Source of the DNA: Globobulimina sp.
Taxonomy: Eukaryota; Foraminifera; Rotaliida
Direction of reading: 5' to 3'
Assembly (NCBI GenBank): GCA_003354225.1
Contig: PIVH01000493.1
Location: forward strand, 1 to 5,603
DNA: 5,603 nt
Shown: positions 1 through 5,603 of the stretch, in pieces
Position numbering within the stretch: the first letter of the stretch is position 1
Layout: every line of letters starts with the position of its first letter
Program-made: the position numbers and the translations under genes
The notes under the pieces: generated by a model
The model's input: only the letters and a program-made list of their open reading frames with translations
Database searches by the model: none
What the model was told of the DNA's origin: nothing

Positions 1-100
1 TTGCTGAGCTGAGGAATGTTATTATTTGTTTGGCGTTTATTGGTGTCTCGAATATACAGATTTGAGTGCGAACGTTGTAATTTCTATAACAAATAAGAAG

Positions 101-116
101 TGTATAATTATATACA
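101..116. repeat. Short inverted repeat, TGTATA-ATTA-TATACA
   Basis: A six-base stem with a four-base loop, all A/T apart from one G-C pair. In DNA this AT-rich such palindromes are common, so it may be meaningless. It is listed because it lies with other small hairpins in the leader. Confidence 0.35.
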
Positions 117-161
117 TTTGGACACAAGCGCCATTATAGCCACAAATACAAATATAGCATC

Positions 162-170
162 TTTATATAT
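162..170 (+). promoter_or_regulatory. Possible TATA element, TTTATATAT
   Basis: A TATA-like run about 215 bases upstream of the ATG at 385. If used, transcription would start near 190-200 and give a leader of roughly 190 bases. The local AT-richness makes false matches likely and no initiator is evident. Confidence 0.25.
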
Positions 171-172
171 TA

Positions 173-203
173 CGAAGTTTTATTTCTTCGCAGAATAAAT
201 AAA
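173..203 (+). promoter_or_regulatory. Hairpin followed by overlapping AATAAA poly(A)-signal hexamers
   Basis: CGAAG at 173-177 pairs with CTTCG at 186-190 around a U-rich loop. It is followed by AATAAATAAA at 194-203, two overlapping canonical poly(A) hexamers. This could be the 3' end of a transcript entering from the left. The TATA-like run at 162-170 just before it would also suit a retroelement terminal region, where a start and a polyadenylation signal lie close together. Neither reading can be confirmed in this window. Confidence 0.25.
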
Positions 204-251
204 ACGTAGTGTTATGATTTATTGTGAAAACACTTGTTATTTCTTACTTGC

Positions 252-263
252 TTTTTTTTTTAG
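252..263 (+). other. Poly-T tract plus AG, candidate 3' splice site in leader
   Basis: Ten consecutive T residues run straight into AG at 262-263, the textbook shape of an intron end. No strong donor is visible upstream within the window. It may instead be a simple T tract, as found in promoters of AT-rich eukaryotes. Confidence 0.25.
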
Positions 264-384
264 TTTACATCAACAAACTTTACTTCTCTCTCTTCTCTCT
301 GTCTTCGCATTTAATTCCACCGAGCCGCTGACCTCAAACGCTTTTGACGCAAACCTTATTTCAATCTTTGTGTAGTATATACGG

Positions 385-762
385 ATGGCATTGACTTTAA
401 CAAAACAAGAATTTGATGAGTTTATCGATGATATTAAGAAGAATGACAAATTATTTATTATGTCCCCATCGTTAATGAAAGCACCATTGAAAGGTCCAGA
501 TGTTGCTCCGGTGAATTTTTATAAGGAAGATTATGAAGAAGTGATTAGTATGATTCAAACGAATAAATTCGTTTATATCATGCCCACTGCATCGGCATCG
601 TTTCGAACTGTTTTAGATCGATTTAAATCGAAATATAACGACGCTGCTGCCAGACCATCAAATGTCCGCCGCACTGAAAAAGAATTATTATCCAGTTTCT
701 GCCGTAAAGTATCCTATGAACATGTTATATCATTTCGAGAATCGCCAAAATGGAGTGTTTAA
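385..762 (+). CDS. Small protein of unknown function, overlaps next ORF in +1 frame
   Basis: A 125-residue ORF starting at an ATG with G at +4 (CGGATGGC) and ending at TAA 760-762. I do not recognise the product. It has no signal peptide and no obvious membrane segment. Residues 1-80 are mixed charged and hydrophobic, with two similar-sounding blocks, KLFIMSP near residue 22 and KFVYIMP near residue 56, each preceded by an acidic or charged helix-like stretch. These could be a degenerate internal duplication. Residues after about 77 overlap the frame of the following large ORF, which is open from 617. The sequence may therefore be the N-terminal part of one longer protein made by +1 frameshifting or splicing, or a separate small protein followed by reinitiation at 662. 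The final codons GTT TAA T resemble known +1 shift sites at stop codons, which is an inference only. Confidence 0.6.
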   Translation: MALTLTKQEFDEFIDDIKKNDKLFIMSPSLMKAPLKGPDVAPVNFYKEDYEEVISMIQTNKFVYIMPTASASFRTVLDRFKSKYNDAAARPSNVRRTEKELLSSFCRKVSYEHVISFRESPKWSV

Positions 763-2659
763 TGTTCAAACATCTGAATATTTCGTAAAACAGAAACAGC
801 AAACTGCAGTAACCTCCGATGATCAATTGAATGATTTGCAAACGTCACAAAATGATGATGACATTTTAATGAATGCCCAACTTACCGATGATGGCAATGA
901 TATAAAACCGTCGGATTTGATGGTGCTATCACAACAAACCAATTTCGCGCATCTTCAAGGCTCTACATCTCAGGCTTCTCCTTCTCCGAATTCTAACACA
1001 AACAATACAAATAATAACAAGAAACCAGCTGATTTACAAACTGTCGATACAACAAACCATCGATCCCCGGATGCTACGAAGGATGCCATCCCTCTCACTA
1101 CCAACGAGGAAAAGGAGCAAAAAACAGTGGTAGTAATACCGAAACGATCCAGATCCTCCGTATACAAACCAGATAAGAAAGAATGTGATGATTCCTCTCC
1201 TTCCACTTCCATTCAACAGAAACATTCCGATGATCGCAAACAAAAACCACATTTACATACAAATCGAGATAGAAACAACAAACATCATCGACATCGAACC
1301 CATACCAAACCAAGACATTCCAATAGAAATCATCATCAATCTCCGTTGCTTTCGCAGCATTCCCATAATACATTTGATTCAGAGCTCGACGATGATGATA
1401 TTTTACAGTATGATCCAATTCGTACACCTTCTCCTTCTACAACGTCCACATCGTCCTTCAATGCATTAGCGAATTTATCCAAATATTTGGTGAAGAATGA
1501 GATTTATCAACATCTCAAAAATACGAAATTATCCGTCTTTGAACATAAAAATGTTCGCGACGATGCCTTGAGAGTTAACAATTTATTACTTACTCGTTCC
1601 TCTCAATTACATGAACTCAGTGCCAATGCGAATGCAATTAATTTATATGCGACGGCGCGAAACCATTTTAGTGAGTTATTATGGAAAATTGAGGCAAAAG
1701 CGGAACAGGGCAGAGATATCAATGAAGTCATCAAACGATACAATGAAGAACGCCGTATTGCGATCATTGCATTTATTGACCACATTGTAATGACCGGAGT
1801 TACATTGGATATGGTATTTTCAATGTGTTTCCATGATCGATTCACTGAAATTGCGCGCTCCGATGACCATCGTTCGGTGTTTGATTTTATTTTTCATTTA
1901 GTGTTTTATGGACATTATGAAAATAAGAAATGTTTGAAATATTGGTGGCGATGGTTTGTGCCAAAAATATTACAGCGATTTTTAGCATTGCAAGAAAACC
2001 GCTTTTTGAACGCGAAAGGCGGCCAAGTAAAAGCATGGAATTATCCATTCTTTAAAAAACGAATTATTTATGCACAACTCCGATATTTTAAAAAGAGAAA
2101 AGCCGATAAAATGTCGCCAAATGCCGGCAGACATAGTGAAAATCCGCATGGATCAAAAAGAAAGAAAGAATTTCATCGACATATTTTAGGCACTTCCTCG
2201 CATTCACCACCACCAACATCTCCATTTAAATTTGATACAAATCCATATATTGAAAATATTGAAAATGAACATAAACAACCAATCATTATTACAAATACAA
2301 ATAATAATAATATACATAAACAAATTACAGCATTATCAACTAATCTTAATGCAAAAATTGATACATTGACCCATAATTTGAATAAAGCAAAGAATCGATA
2401 TCAATATTCCAGACATGATACACCTAAAAAGAAATTAGTCACTCTGCAATCCCACGCAATTTCGGCTCTCACCGTAGATCGCTCGCAAGATAAAGAAGCG
2501 GTCCTTTTATTATCGTCAGCCGTGGCCAGTGAAGAGAATCAAACGCATAATGAGATTATGATGGATATTATGAAAAGAAGGATGAATGGTAATAAACGGG
2601 CCAATACCGCCTCGAATGATGATTTAGTAAACAAAGTTGAAGGTCTCTCATTAGATTAA
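662..2659 (+). CDS. Large Asn/His-rich protein of unknown function
   Basis: A 665-residue ORF; the frame opens at 617 after a TAG and the first ATG is at 662. No family recognised. Residues about 30-190 are low-complexity, rich in Asp, Gln, Asn, Ser and Thr. Residues about 194-236 are strongly His/Arg/Lys-rich (KHHRHRTH) and could bind nucleic acid or metal. An acidic run (ELDDDDIL) and a Ser/Thr/Pro stretch follow. Residues about 266-485 look like the one folded domain: helix-rich, with aromatic clusters such as FDFIFHLVFYGHY and KYWWRWFVPK, ending in basic RYFKKRKADK. A second basic patch (GSKRKKEF) resembles a nuclear localisation signal. Residues about 555-580 have heptad-like Ile/Leu spacing, consistent with a short coiled coil. 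It is a real gene by length and consistent codon use. It could be an extra ORF of the downstream retroelement or an unrelated neighbour. Its start is uncertain because of the overlap with the preceding ORF. Confidence 0.82.
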   Translation: MSAALKKNYYPVSAVKYPMNMLYHFENRQNGVFNVQTSEYFVKQKQQTAVTSDDQLNDLQTSQNDDDILMNAQLTDDGNDIKPSDLMVLSQQTNFAHLQGSTSQASPSPNSNTNNTNNNKKPADLQTVDTTNHRSPDATKDAIPLTTNEEKEQKTVVVIPKRSRSSVYKPDKKECDDSSPSTSIQQKHSDDRKQKPHLHTNRDRNNKHHRHRTHTKPRHSNRNHHQSPLLSQHSHNTFDSELDDDDILQYDPIRTPSPSTTSTSSFNALANLSKYLVKNEIYQHLKNTKLSVFEHKNVRDDALRVNNLLLTRSSQLHELSANANAINLYATARNHFSELLWKIEAKAEQGRDINEVIKRYNEERRIAIIAFIDHIVMTGVTLDMVFSMCFHDRFTEIARSDDHRSVFDFIFHLVFYGHYENKKCLKYWWRWFVPKILQRFLALQENRFLNAKGGQVKAWNYPFFKKRIIYAQLRYFKKRKADKMSPNAGRHSENPHGSKRKKEFHRHILGTSSHSPPPTSPFKFDTNPYIENIENEHKQPIIITNTNNNNIHKQITALSTNLNAKIDTLTHNLNKAKNRYQYSRHDTPKKKLVTLQSHAISALTVDRSQDKEAVLLLSSAVASEENQTHNEIMMDIMKRRMNGNKRANTASNDDLVNKVEGLSLD

Positions 2660-2885
2660 CTGTTGTGTTTTAGTTTAATTATTGTGCTCACAAAATTAAA
2701 TTGAAAACTAAGTACCTCTCTAAACTTTACTTTATAACTTACCACGCTTTGGTTTGCTTTACGAGGTGGGGCTGGTCGGTTTATCCCAATATGTCACTGT
2801 ACTGCAGCTGAGTCTCTGTACACGCATAGAATGATACCGCCTTTCTCATTCTTGGATTAATCTCCTTAAGTACGGTGTTTATATT

Positions 2886-2891
2886 GTAAGT
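2886..2891 (+). other. Consensus 5' splice site GTAAGT
   Basis: TATT followed by GTAAGTATC is a full match to the eukaryotic donor consensus from +1 to +6. Paired with the acceptor ending at 3142 it would define a 257-base intron whose upstream exon is non-coding. No ORF reads through to this donor, so any splice would join a UTR exon to the gag-like ORF. It competes with the TATA box at 2955-2966, which would place a transcription start inside this intron. Confidence 0.35.
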
Positions 2892-2954
2892 ATCACAATT
2901 TATTTTTTATTTTGTGCATACACCATTAACTTTCTTTTCATTCTGTCTATTTTG

Positions 2955-2966
2955 TATATATAAAAA
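2955..2966 (+). promoter_or_regulatory. TATA box, TATATATAAAAA
   Basis: This is the best TATA-box match in the window. A start 25-35 bases downstream would fall near 2985-3000, giving a leader that contains the repeated palindromes, an in-frame mini-ORF at 3043 and the acceptor at 3142. It therefore looks like the promoter of the gag-like unit. Confidence 0.45.
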
Positions 2967-3001
2967 GCGTTTCTACTAAAACGTCAACCTATTTTGCTAA
3001 C

Positions 3002-3096
3002 TACTTTTACCAAAGTACCAATATTTTATCTCCCCGTGAATTATGATTAAAATGATATACTTTTACCAAAGTACTCACGTGTAACTTTACAAAGTT
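3002..3096 (+). repeat. Repeated palindromic element (17-nt direct repeat x2 plus degenerate copy)
   Basis: TACTTTTACCAAAGTAC occurs exactly at 3002-3018 and 3058-3074, a spacing of 56 bases. Within each copy TACTTT and AAAGTA are complementary around a TACC loop. A third related inverted repeat, AACTTT-AC-AAAGTT, lies at 3083-3096. If transcription begins after the TATA box at 2955, these would form small hairpins in the RNA leader. As DNA they could be binding sites. The second copy contains a GT at 3071 that could act as a splice donor. Confidence 0.6.
3043..3084 (+). other. In-frame upstream mini-ORF, possible first coding exon of the gag-like gene
   Basis: An ATG at 3043 opens a 13-codon ORF ending at TAA 3082, in the same frame as the gag-like ORF, whose frame reopens at 3085. 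If an intron were removed from GT at 3071 to AG at 3142 (72 bases, branch-like CACTAAC at 3113-3119), the stop would be removed and the two parts joined in frame through an Ile codon, giving the gag-like ORF an AUG. The donor GTACTC is not strong. Otherwise this is simply an upstream ORF. Confidence 0.3.
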
Positions 3097-3109
3097 TACC
3101 AACGTTTCC

Positions 3110-3142
3110 AAACACTAACAAAAAACTATTATACTTTGACAG
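3110..3142 (+). other. Candidate branch point and 3' splice site before the gag-like ORF
   Basis: CACTAAC at 3113-3119 matches the fungal/protist branch-point consensus (CTAAC). It is followed after 24 bases by ACTTTGACAG ending at 3142. The exon starting at 3143 would enter the gag-like frame with two bases completing a split codon. The nonamer AAACACTAA at 3110-3118 recurs at 4443-4451, ahead of the reverse transcriptase ORF. Confidence 0.5.
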
Positions 3143-4278
3143 TCCCGGCGAGAATAAAAAATAGACGACAAGCAAGAGACGATGTAATTCAATTTTTTAC
3201 TGGATTTGCAACAAGAGAAGATTTCGGGATACCGAAATTATTACATTCTACGTTAAAATATTTATCTGATTCCTACAATATCTCCGATATCAGTTCCACG
3301 TCGAAAGAAATTTATTCATCATTCAAATCCAAACATGCCATTTTCTTTATTCTTGATGCCTGGACACATACATTGGATTTCGTATTGTCGGCATTAAATA
3401 ACATAAAAGAACAGAATCCATTGATCAATATCTTAGTGGATTGGGTCCAAATATGTAAAGCGAGCATCTTTTTATTCAAAGAAAAACTCGCTCCCTATGG
3501 CAAGAAACCATATTTTAACGTTGTCAATTTCTGGGCGGCTGTCATTGAAATATTTGATTACTATTTGGACCATGCGACTCAGTTCAGTTTATTAATGGAT
3601 AATAATTATTATACAGACCAATTTAACACCATCTCGCCACGAAACAATGTCATCCAATTTTTATTGAGCACATTCCCTGAATTTAAAATGGATGAATACG
3701 AAAAGGATAAAAAAGTCAATATTTATATTGATAATCAAAAATCCTACCATTCCAACAGTAATCCAACAAATTTCAACAATAATAATTATAAAAATGATAC
3801 CAAACCATGGAGAAATAAACAAAATCCGAATTATAATCAGAATCAAAACCATAACAATGACAATCCCAATCCGCGAAATTATAATAATCGCAATCCAAAT
3901 GCCCGAAATGCAAACAATCGAACTCCAAATAATCGGAACAATAACAATAGAAATCCAAACAATCGCAATCAAAATAACAACAGATCCCAGAATAGTTATT
4001 ATGCGTCAAAAGAGAAAACAAGAGCGTTCCGACGCTGTTGTCATGAATGTATGGGCGAATATGGTGTGCCATGCCCCAATGACTGTTGCATGTGGCGATT
4101 TTTTCTCGGATCTTGTTCAAATCCACGAAACCAATGTGGTACAAACAGCGATCAATTCAAACATATTTGCGCATTCCATCCGGATCAAAACCATACGTTC
4201 CGAAATTGTGAAACAGCCAAATCAAAATCTGAAATTTATAAACAATATATCAAGAAATTCAGTGAATTTTCTTTTTAA
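3143..4278 (+). CDS. Gag-like protein of a DIRS-type retrotransposon, 5' end probably spliced
   Basis: An ORF of about 378 residues, ending at TAA 4276-4278. The frame is open from 3085 but has no ATG until about 150 residues in, so I start it at the splice-like AG ending at 3142; a TTG at 3136 is the only alternative-type start. The first 200 residues or so are helix-rich and hydrophobic, plausibly the assembly (capsid-like) part. Residues from about 3721 to 4010 are extremely Asn-rich with Arg, including a four-copy ten-residue repeat, and probably bind RNA. The C-terminus (4036-4209) is a Cys/His array: CCHEC, then CMWRFFLGSC, a Cys at 4135, HIC, and H-x4-C. The order C-x-x-F-x-x-G-x-C ... 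C ... H-x-C ... H-x4-C is what I know from Gag-like ORFs of DIRS/Ngaro and related retroelements. The reverse transcriptase ORF follows 211 bases later in the same frame. Family assignment is by motif only. Confidence 0.72.
3874..3993 (+). repeat. Four tandem 30-nt repeats encoding Asn/Arg-rich decapeptides
   Basis: Units 3874-3903, 3904-3933, 3934-3963 and 3964-3993 each encode ten residues of the form R-N-x-N-N-R-x-P-N-x (for example RNANNRTPNN, RNNNNRNPNN), decaying in the last copy. The period is exact and in frame, so it is a true tandem array and not only Asn bias. It lies just before the Cys/His array of the Gag-like protein and probably extends a flexible basic RNA-binding linker. Confidence 0.7.
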
Positions 4279-4359
4279 ATTATAATATATCTATATTTTA
4301 CCTTTGTAGTTTTGTGTGGGGGGATAATTTAATAATTAGTTTCTTTCGTTCATTTACCT

Positions 4360-4440
4360 ATGAAATATGATCTAATCTCTTGTGATTCTTTCCTTTCTGT
4401 GTCAACGTTTCCATTATCGAAGACATTGAAAAGTCACTAA
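4360..4440 (+). other. In-frame mini-ORF, possible first exon of the reverse transcriptase gene
   Basis: An ATG at 4360 starts 26 codons ending at TAA 4438-4440, in the same frame as the reverse transcriptase. Weak phase-1 donors inside it (GTGATT at 4382, GTCACT at 4433) could splice to the AG at 4488-4489 and restore frame. The donors are poor, so this is only one of several ways to give the enzyme an AUG. Confidence 0.25.
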
Positions 4441-4442
4441 AC

Positions 4443-4489
4443 AAACACTAAAACAGTTTTTTAATGTTTGAACTCAAAATACTACACAG
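4443..4489 (+). other. Candidate 3' splice site before the reverse transcriptase ORF
   Basis: AAACACTAA at 4443-4451 repeats the nonamer found before the gag-like acceptor, and ACTACACAG ends at 4489, 38 bases downstream. The exon from 4490 (CC TTT GAC) enters its frame with two leading bases, the same phase as at 3143. One upstream donor could therefore serve both acceptors. Confidence 0.4.
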
Positions 4490-5603
4490 CCTTTGACCCG
4501 CAGTTCGCAAAAGAACTAAAATCAAGGCTTGATCAATTTACATCATTACATAATCAGCCCTCAAAATATGTCAACCAATTGAATATTCCGGCATTTAATA
4601 AATATTTACAAGGAAAGCGAAAATATAAATCTGATATAAAATGGATAACAGTCGGCTTCCCTCTGTGGTTAAAAACACATTTTAAATCAAAAAATCAGCC
4701 ATTAACAAAACCAAATAATCTTTGCACAAAAATATCAAATATTGCAAATACACCGCAAGAAGCTATTGCAATCTTAGATAAAATGATAAAAGAAGCTGAA
4801 AATGGACAAATAGAACCATTTTTCGGCAAACCAGAATATATTGTTATGATATTTTGTGTGCCAAAAAAAGATGGCCAGGGTCGATACACAAAATTCCGTA
4901 TAATCAGAAACGGTTCGTTTAAAACAAAAGTAACCTCTGCCATAAATGAGTGGATTCGACCCATAAAATGTAAAATCCCTTCTTTACCAAATTTAAAACA
5001 ATATGTAAAAACTCTCATTGATTGTAATTTCTTTGCGATCAGAGATTTATCGGATTTCTTTCGCCAAATCGGACTTTGTGAGGAAGATTCGAATTATATT
5101 TGTTATTCTTTATTTGGGTTAGTATGGAGAGATCGTAAGCAACCTTATGGTATCTCTTCAGCCCCTGCAAACTGCCAATATTTTGCCCAAATATTAATTT
5201 GGATTTTAGATAATAAAATATTTGACAAAAATTGGAGAAATAAAACGTTAGTACATATTGATGATTTTGTATTGGGAGCAGTAAAAGAAGCAGATTGTGT
5301 TGAGATGGAACACCGATTTGATATATTGATGAAGGAATTAAATGTTCAGGTTTCTCTCAAAGAAACCAGATTTATAAAAACGTGTCAAAAATCTGTGTTA
5401 TATGGTATTTTTTTCGATTTACAACACAAAACCATCGGTATTCCTCCAATAAAATATAAAAACTTTAAACAATTATTATTTTACACAATGCAATATCGCG
5501 TAATCACAGGAGCTGCCCTTGAATCCATTTGTGGAACCATTATGCATTGGGCCCAATTAAAACAACCAACAAAATCACTTTGTTGGAATTTATTACACTT
5601 TAT
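4490..5603 (+). CDS. Reverse transcriptase (Pol) of a DIRS-like retrotransposon, truncated by window edge
   Basis: An uninterrupted frame from 4465 to the window end, about 370 residues from 4490. The first in-frame ATG is at 4783, inside the protein, so the true start is upstream and probably spliced. It would copy element RNA into DNA. Core motifs are in order and intact: VPKKDGQGR...FRIIRNGSF (4858-4920), motif A FAIRDLSDFFR with the catalytic Asp at 5044, motif B QPYGISSAPANCQYF (5140-5184), and motif C LVHIDDFVLGA with the catalytic Asp pair at 5260-5265. Motif B with G-x-S-S-A-P, the IDDF box and the tail around LESICGTIMHWAQ are the pattern I know from DIRS/Ngaro polymerases, where the tail leads into RNase H. 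His replaces the usual Tyr before IDD. Most of RNase H and the expected tyrosine recombinase would lie beyond 5603. No stop or frameshift is seen, so the copy may be active or recently so. Confidence 0.88.

Larger units (their letters stand above)
1..384. other. Non-coding 5' leader or flank of the first ORF
   Basis: I see no convincing gene in these 384 bases. The stretch is AT-rich and holds several short inverted repeats (101-116, 173-190, 208-234), overlapping AATAAA hexamers at 194-203, a ten-T tract at 252-261 followed directly by AG, and a CT-rich tract at about 281-306. A second acceptor-like sequence, a pyrimidine-rich stretch ending in TAG at 373-375, lies ten bases before the ATG at 385, with a branch-like GCTGACC near 326. 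This mix fits a 5' UTR, possibly with an intron, or the left end of a mobile element. No terminal repeat can be proved because the other end is not in the window. Confidence 0.5.
2660..3142. other. Non-coding region between the large ORF and the gag-like ORF
   Basis: These 483 bases have no credible ORF; ATGs at 2791 and 2831 run only 6 and 9 codons. About 2750-2870 is less AT-rich than its surroundings and has weak stem potential (TGTAC/GTACA around a CAGCTG). An isolated consensus donor GTAAGT lies at 2886-2891, a TATA box at 2955-2966, repeated palindromes at 3002-3096 and a splice acceptor ending at 3142. The content suggests the 3' end of the first transcription unit followed by the promoter and leader of the second. 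Confidence 0.55.
4279..4489. other. Non-coding gap between gag-like and reverse transcriptase ORFs
   Basis: An AT-rich start (4280-4300, several TATA-like runs) is followed by an isolated G6 run at 4318-4323 and then a pyrimidine-rich stretch. The reverse transcriptase frame is closed here by TAA codons at 4330, 4333, 4438 and 4462, so simple readthrough of the gag-like stop cannot make a fusion. An ATG at 4360 opens 26 codons in the same frame, ending at 4438. The gap ends in an acceptor-like ACTACACAG at 4489, preceded by AAACACTAA at 4443-4451. It behaves like an intron, or a leader containing one. Confidence 0.5.

Noticed and set aside
1-384. Left terminal repeat of the retrotransposon
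   Set aside because: Small hairpins and a TATA/AATAAA pair are suggestive, but I found no matching copy or complementary sequence elsewhere in the window, and the right end is missing.
970-1427. Overlapping minus-strand ORFs opposite the large ORF
   Set aside because: They are reverse shadows of the His/Asn-rich segment, with no plausible composition or start signals.
2734-2880. ACTTACC followed by a less AT-rich, stem-capable stretch, reminiscent of the 5' end of U1 snRNA or a spliced-leader gene
   Set aside because: Beyond the seven-base match I could not find the expected first stem-loop sequence or an Sm site in the right place, so the resemblance is probably chance.
3043-3143. Recoded TAA at 3082 linking the ATG at 3043 to the gag-like ORF
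   Set aside because: The 13-codon head shows no protein-like conservation cue and TAA ends other ORFs here (762, 2659, 4278); splicing explains the arrangement better.
3692-4285. 197-codon + strand ORF, Ile-rich
   Set aside because: It is the shifted reading of AAT/AAC-rich codons of the gag-like gene, giving Ile-rich nonsense; the Cys/His array lies in the other frame.
4276-4501. Gag-Pol fusion by stop-codon readthrough, since both ORFs share a frame
   Set aside because: At least four further in-frame TAA codons (4330, 4333, 4438, 4462) separate them, so readthrough of one stop is not enough.
4695-5018. 107-codon minus-strand ORF
   Set aside because: It lies opposite the conserved first motifs of the reverse transcriptase, which clearly codes on the + strand.

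Overview
The window looks like nuclear DNA of an AT-rich eukaryote, probably a protist or an early-diverging fungus. The evidence is a standard stop-codon pattern, no Shine-Dalgarno-type gene spacing, long Asn/His/Lys-rich low-complexity protein segments, a strong TATA box (2955-2966) and intron-like signals (GTAAGT, CTAAC, CAG). The lineage cannot be named from the sequence alone. All credible genes are on the + strand.

Layout: (1) 1-384 is a non-coding leader with AT-rich hairpins, overlapping AATAAA hexamers, a T10 tract and a CT-rich tract. (2) 385-762 is a 125-aa ORF that overlaps, in the +1 frame, a 665-aa low-complexity protein ORF (662-2659, frame open from 617). Neither protein is recognised. 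(3) 2660-3142 is non-coding, with an isolated GTAAGT donor-like site, the TATA box, a twice-repeated 17-nt palindrome and a good 3' splice site. (4) 3143-4278 encodes a Gag-like, Asn/Arg-rich protein ending in a Cys/His zinc-binding array. (5) 4279-4489 is a second gap ending in another 3' splice-like site. (6) 4490-5603 encodes a reverse transcriptase cut off by the window edge, with all core motifs intact and the best resemblance to the DIRS/Ngaro (tyrosine-recombinase) order of retrotransposons.

Regions 4-6 read as the gag and pol part of a DIRS-like retrotransposon. The rest of RNase H, any methyltransferase, the tyrosine recombinase and the right terminal repeat would lie beyond 5603. 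Whether the 385-2659 ORF pair belongs to the same element, as an extra 5' module, or is a neighbouring gene cannot be settled here. The same strand, similar composition and similar Asn-rich style are compatible with one element of about 5.6 kb or more.

The most unusual point is expression. Neither gag nor pol has an AUG at the start of its conserved region. Each frame opens just after a stop and begins near a 3' splice-like AG, and both AGs fall in the same codon phase. This suggests that both products need splicing from upstream sequence, possibly as alternative splicing of a shared leader. The 385/662 overlap suggests a second unusual expression step, either frameshifting or reinitiation.
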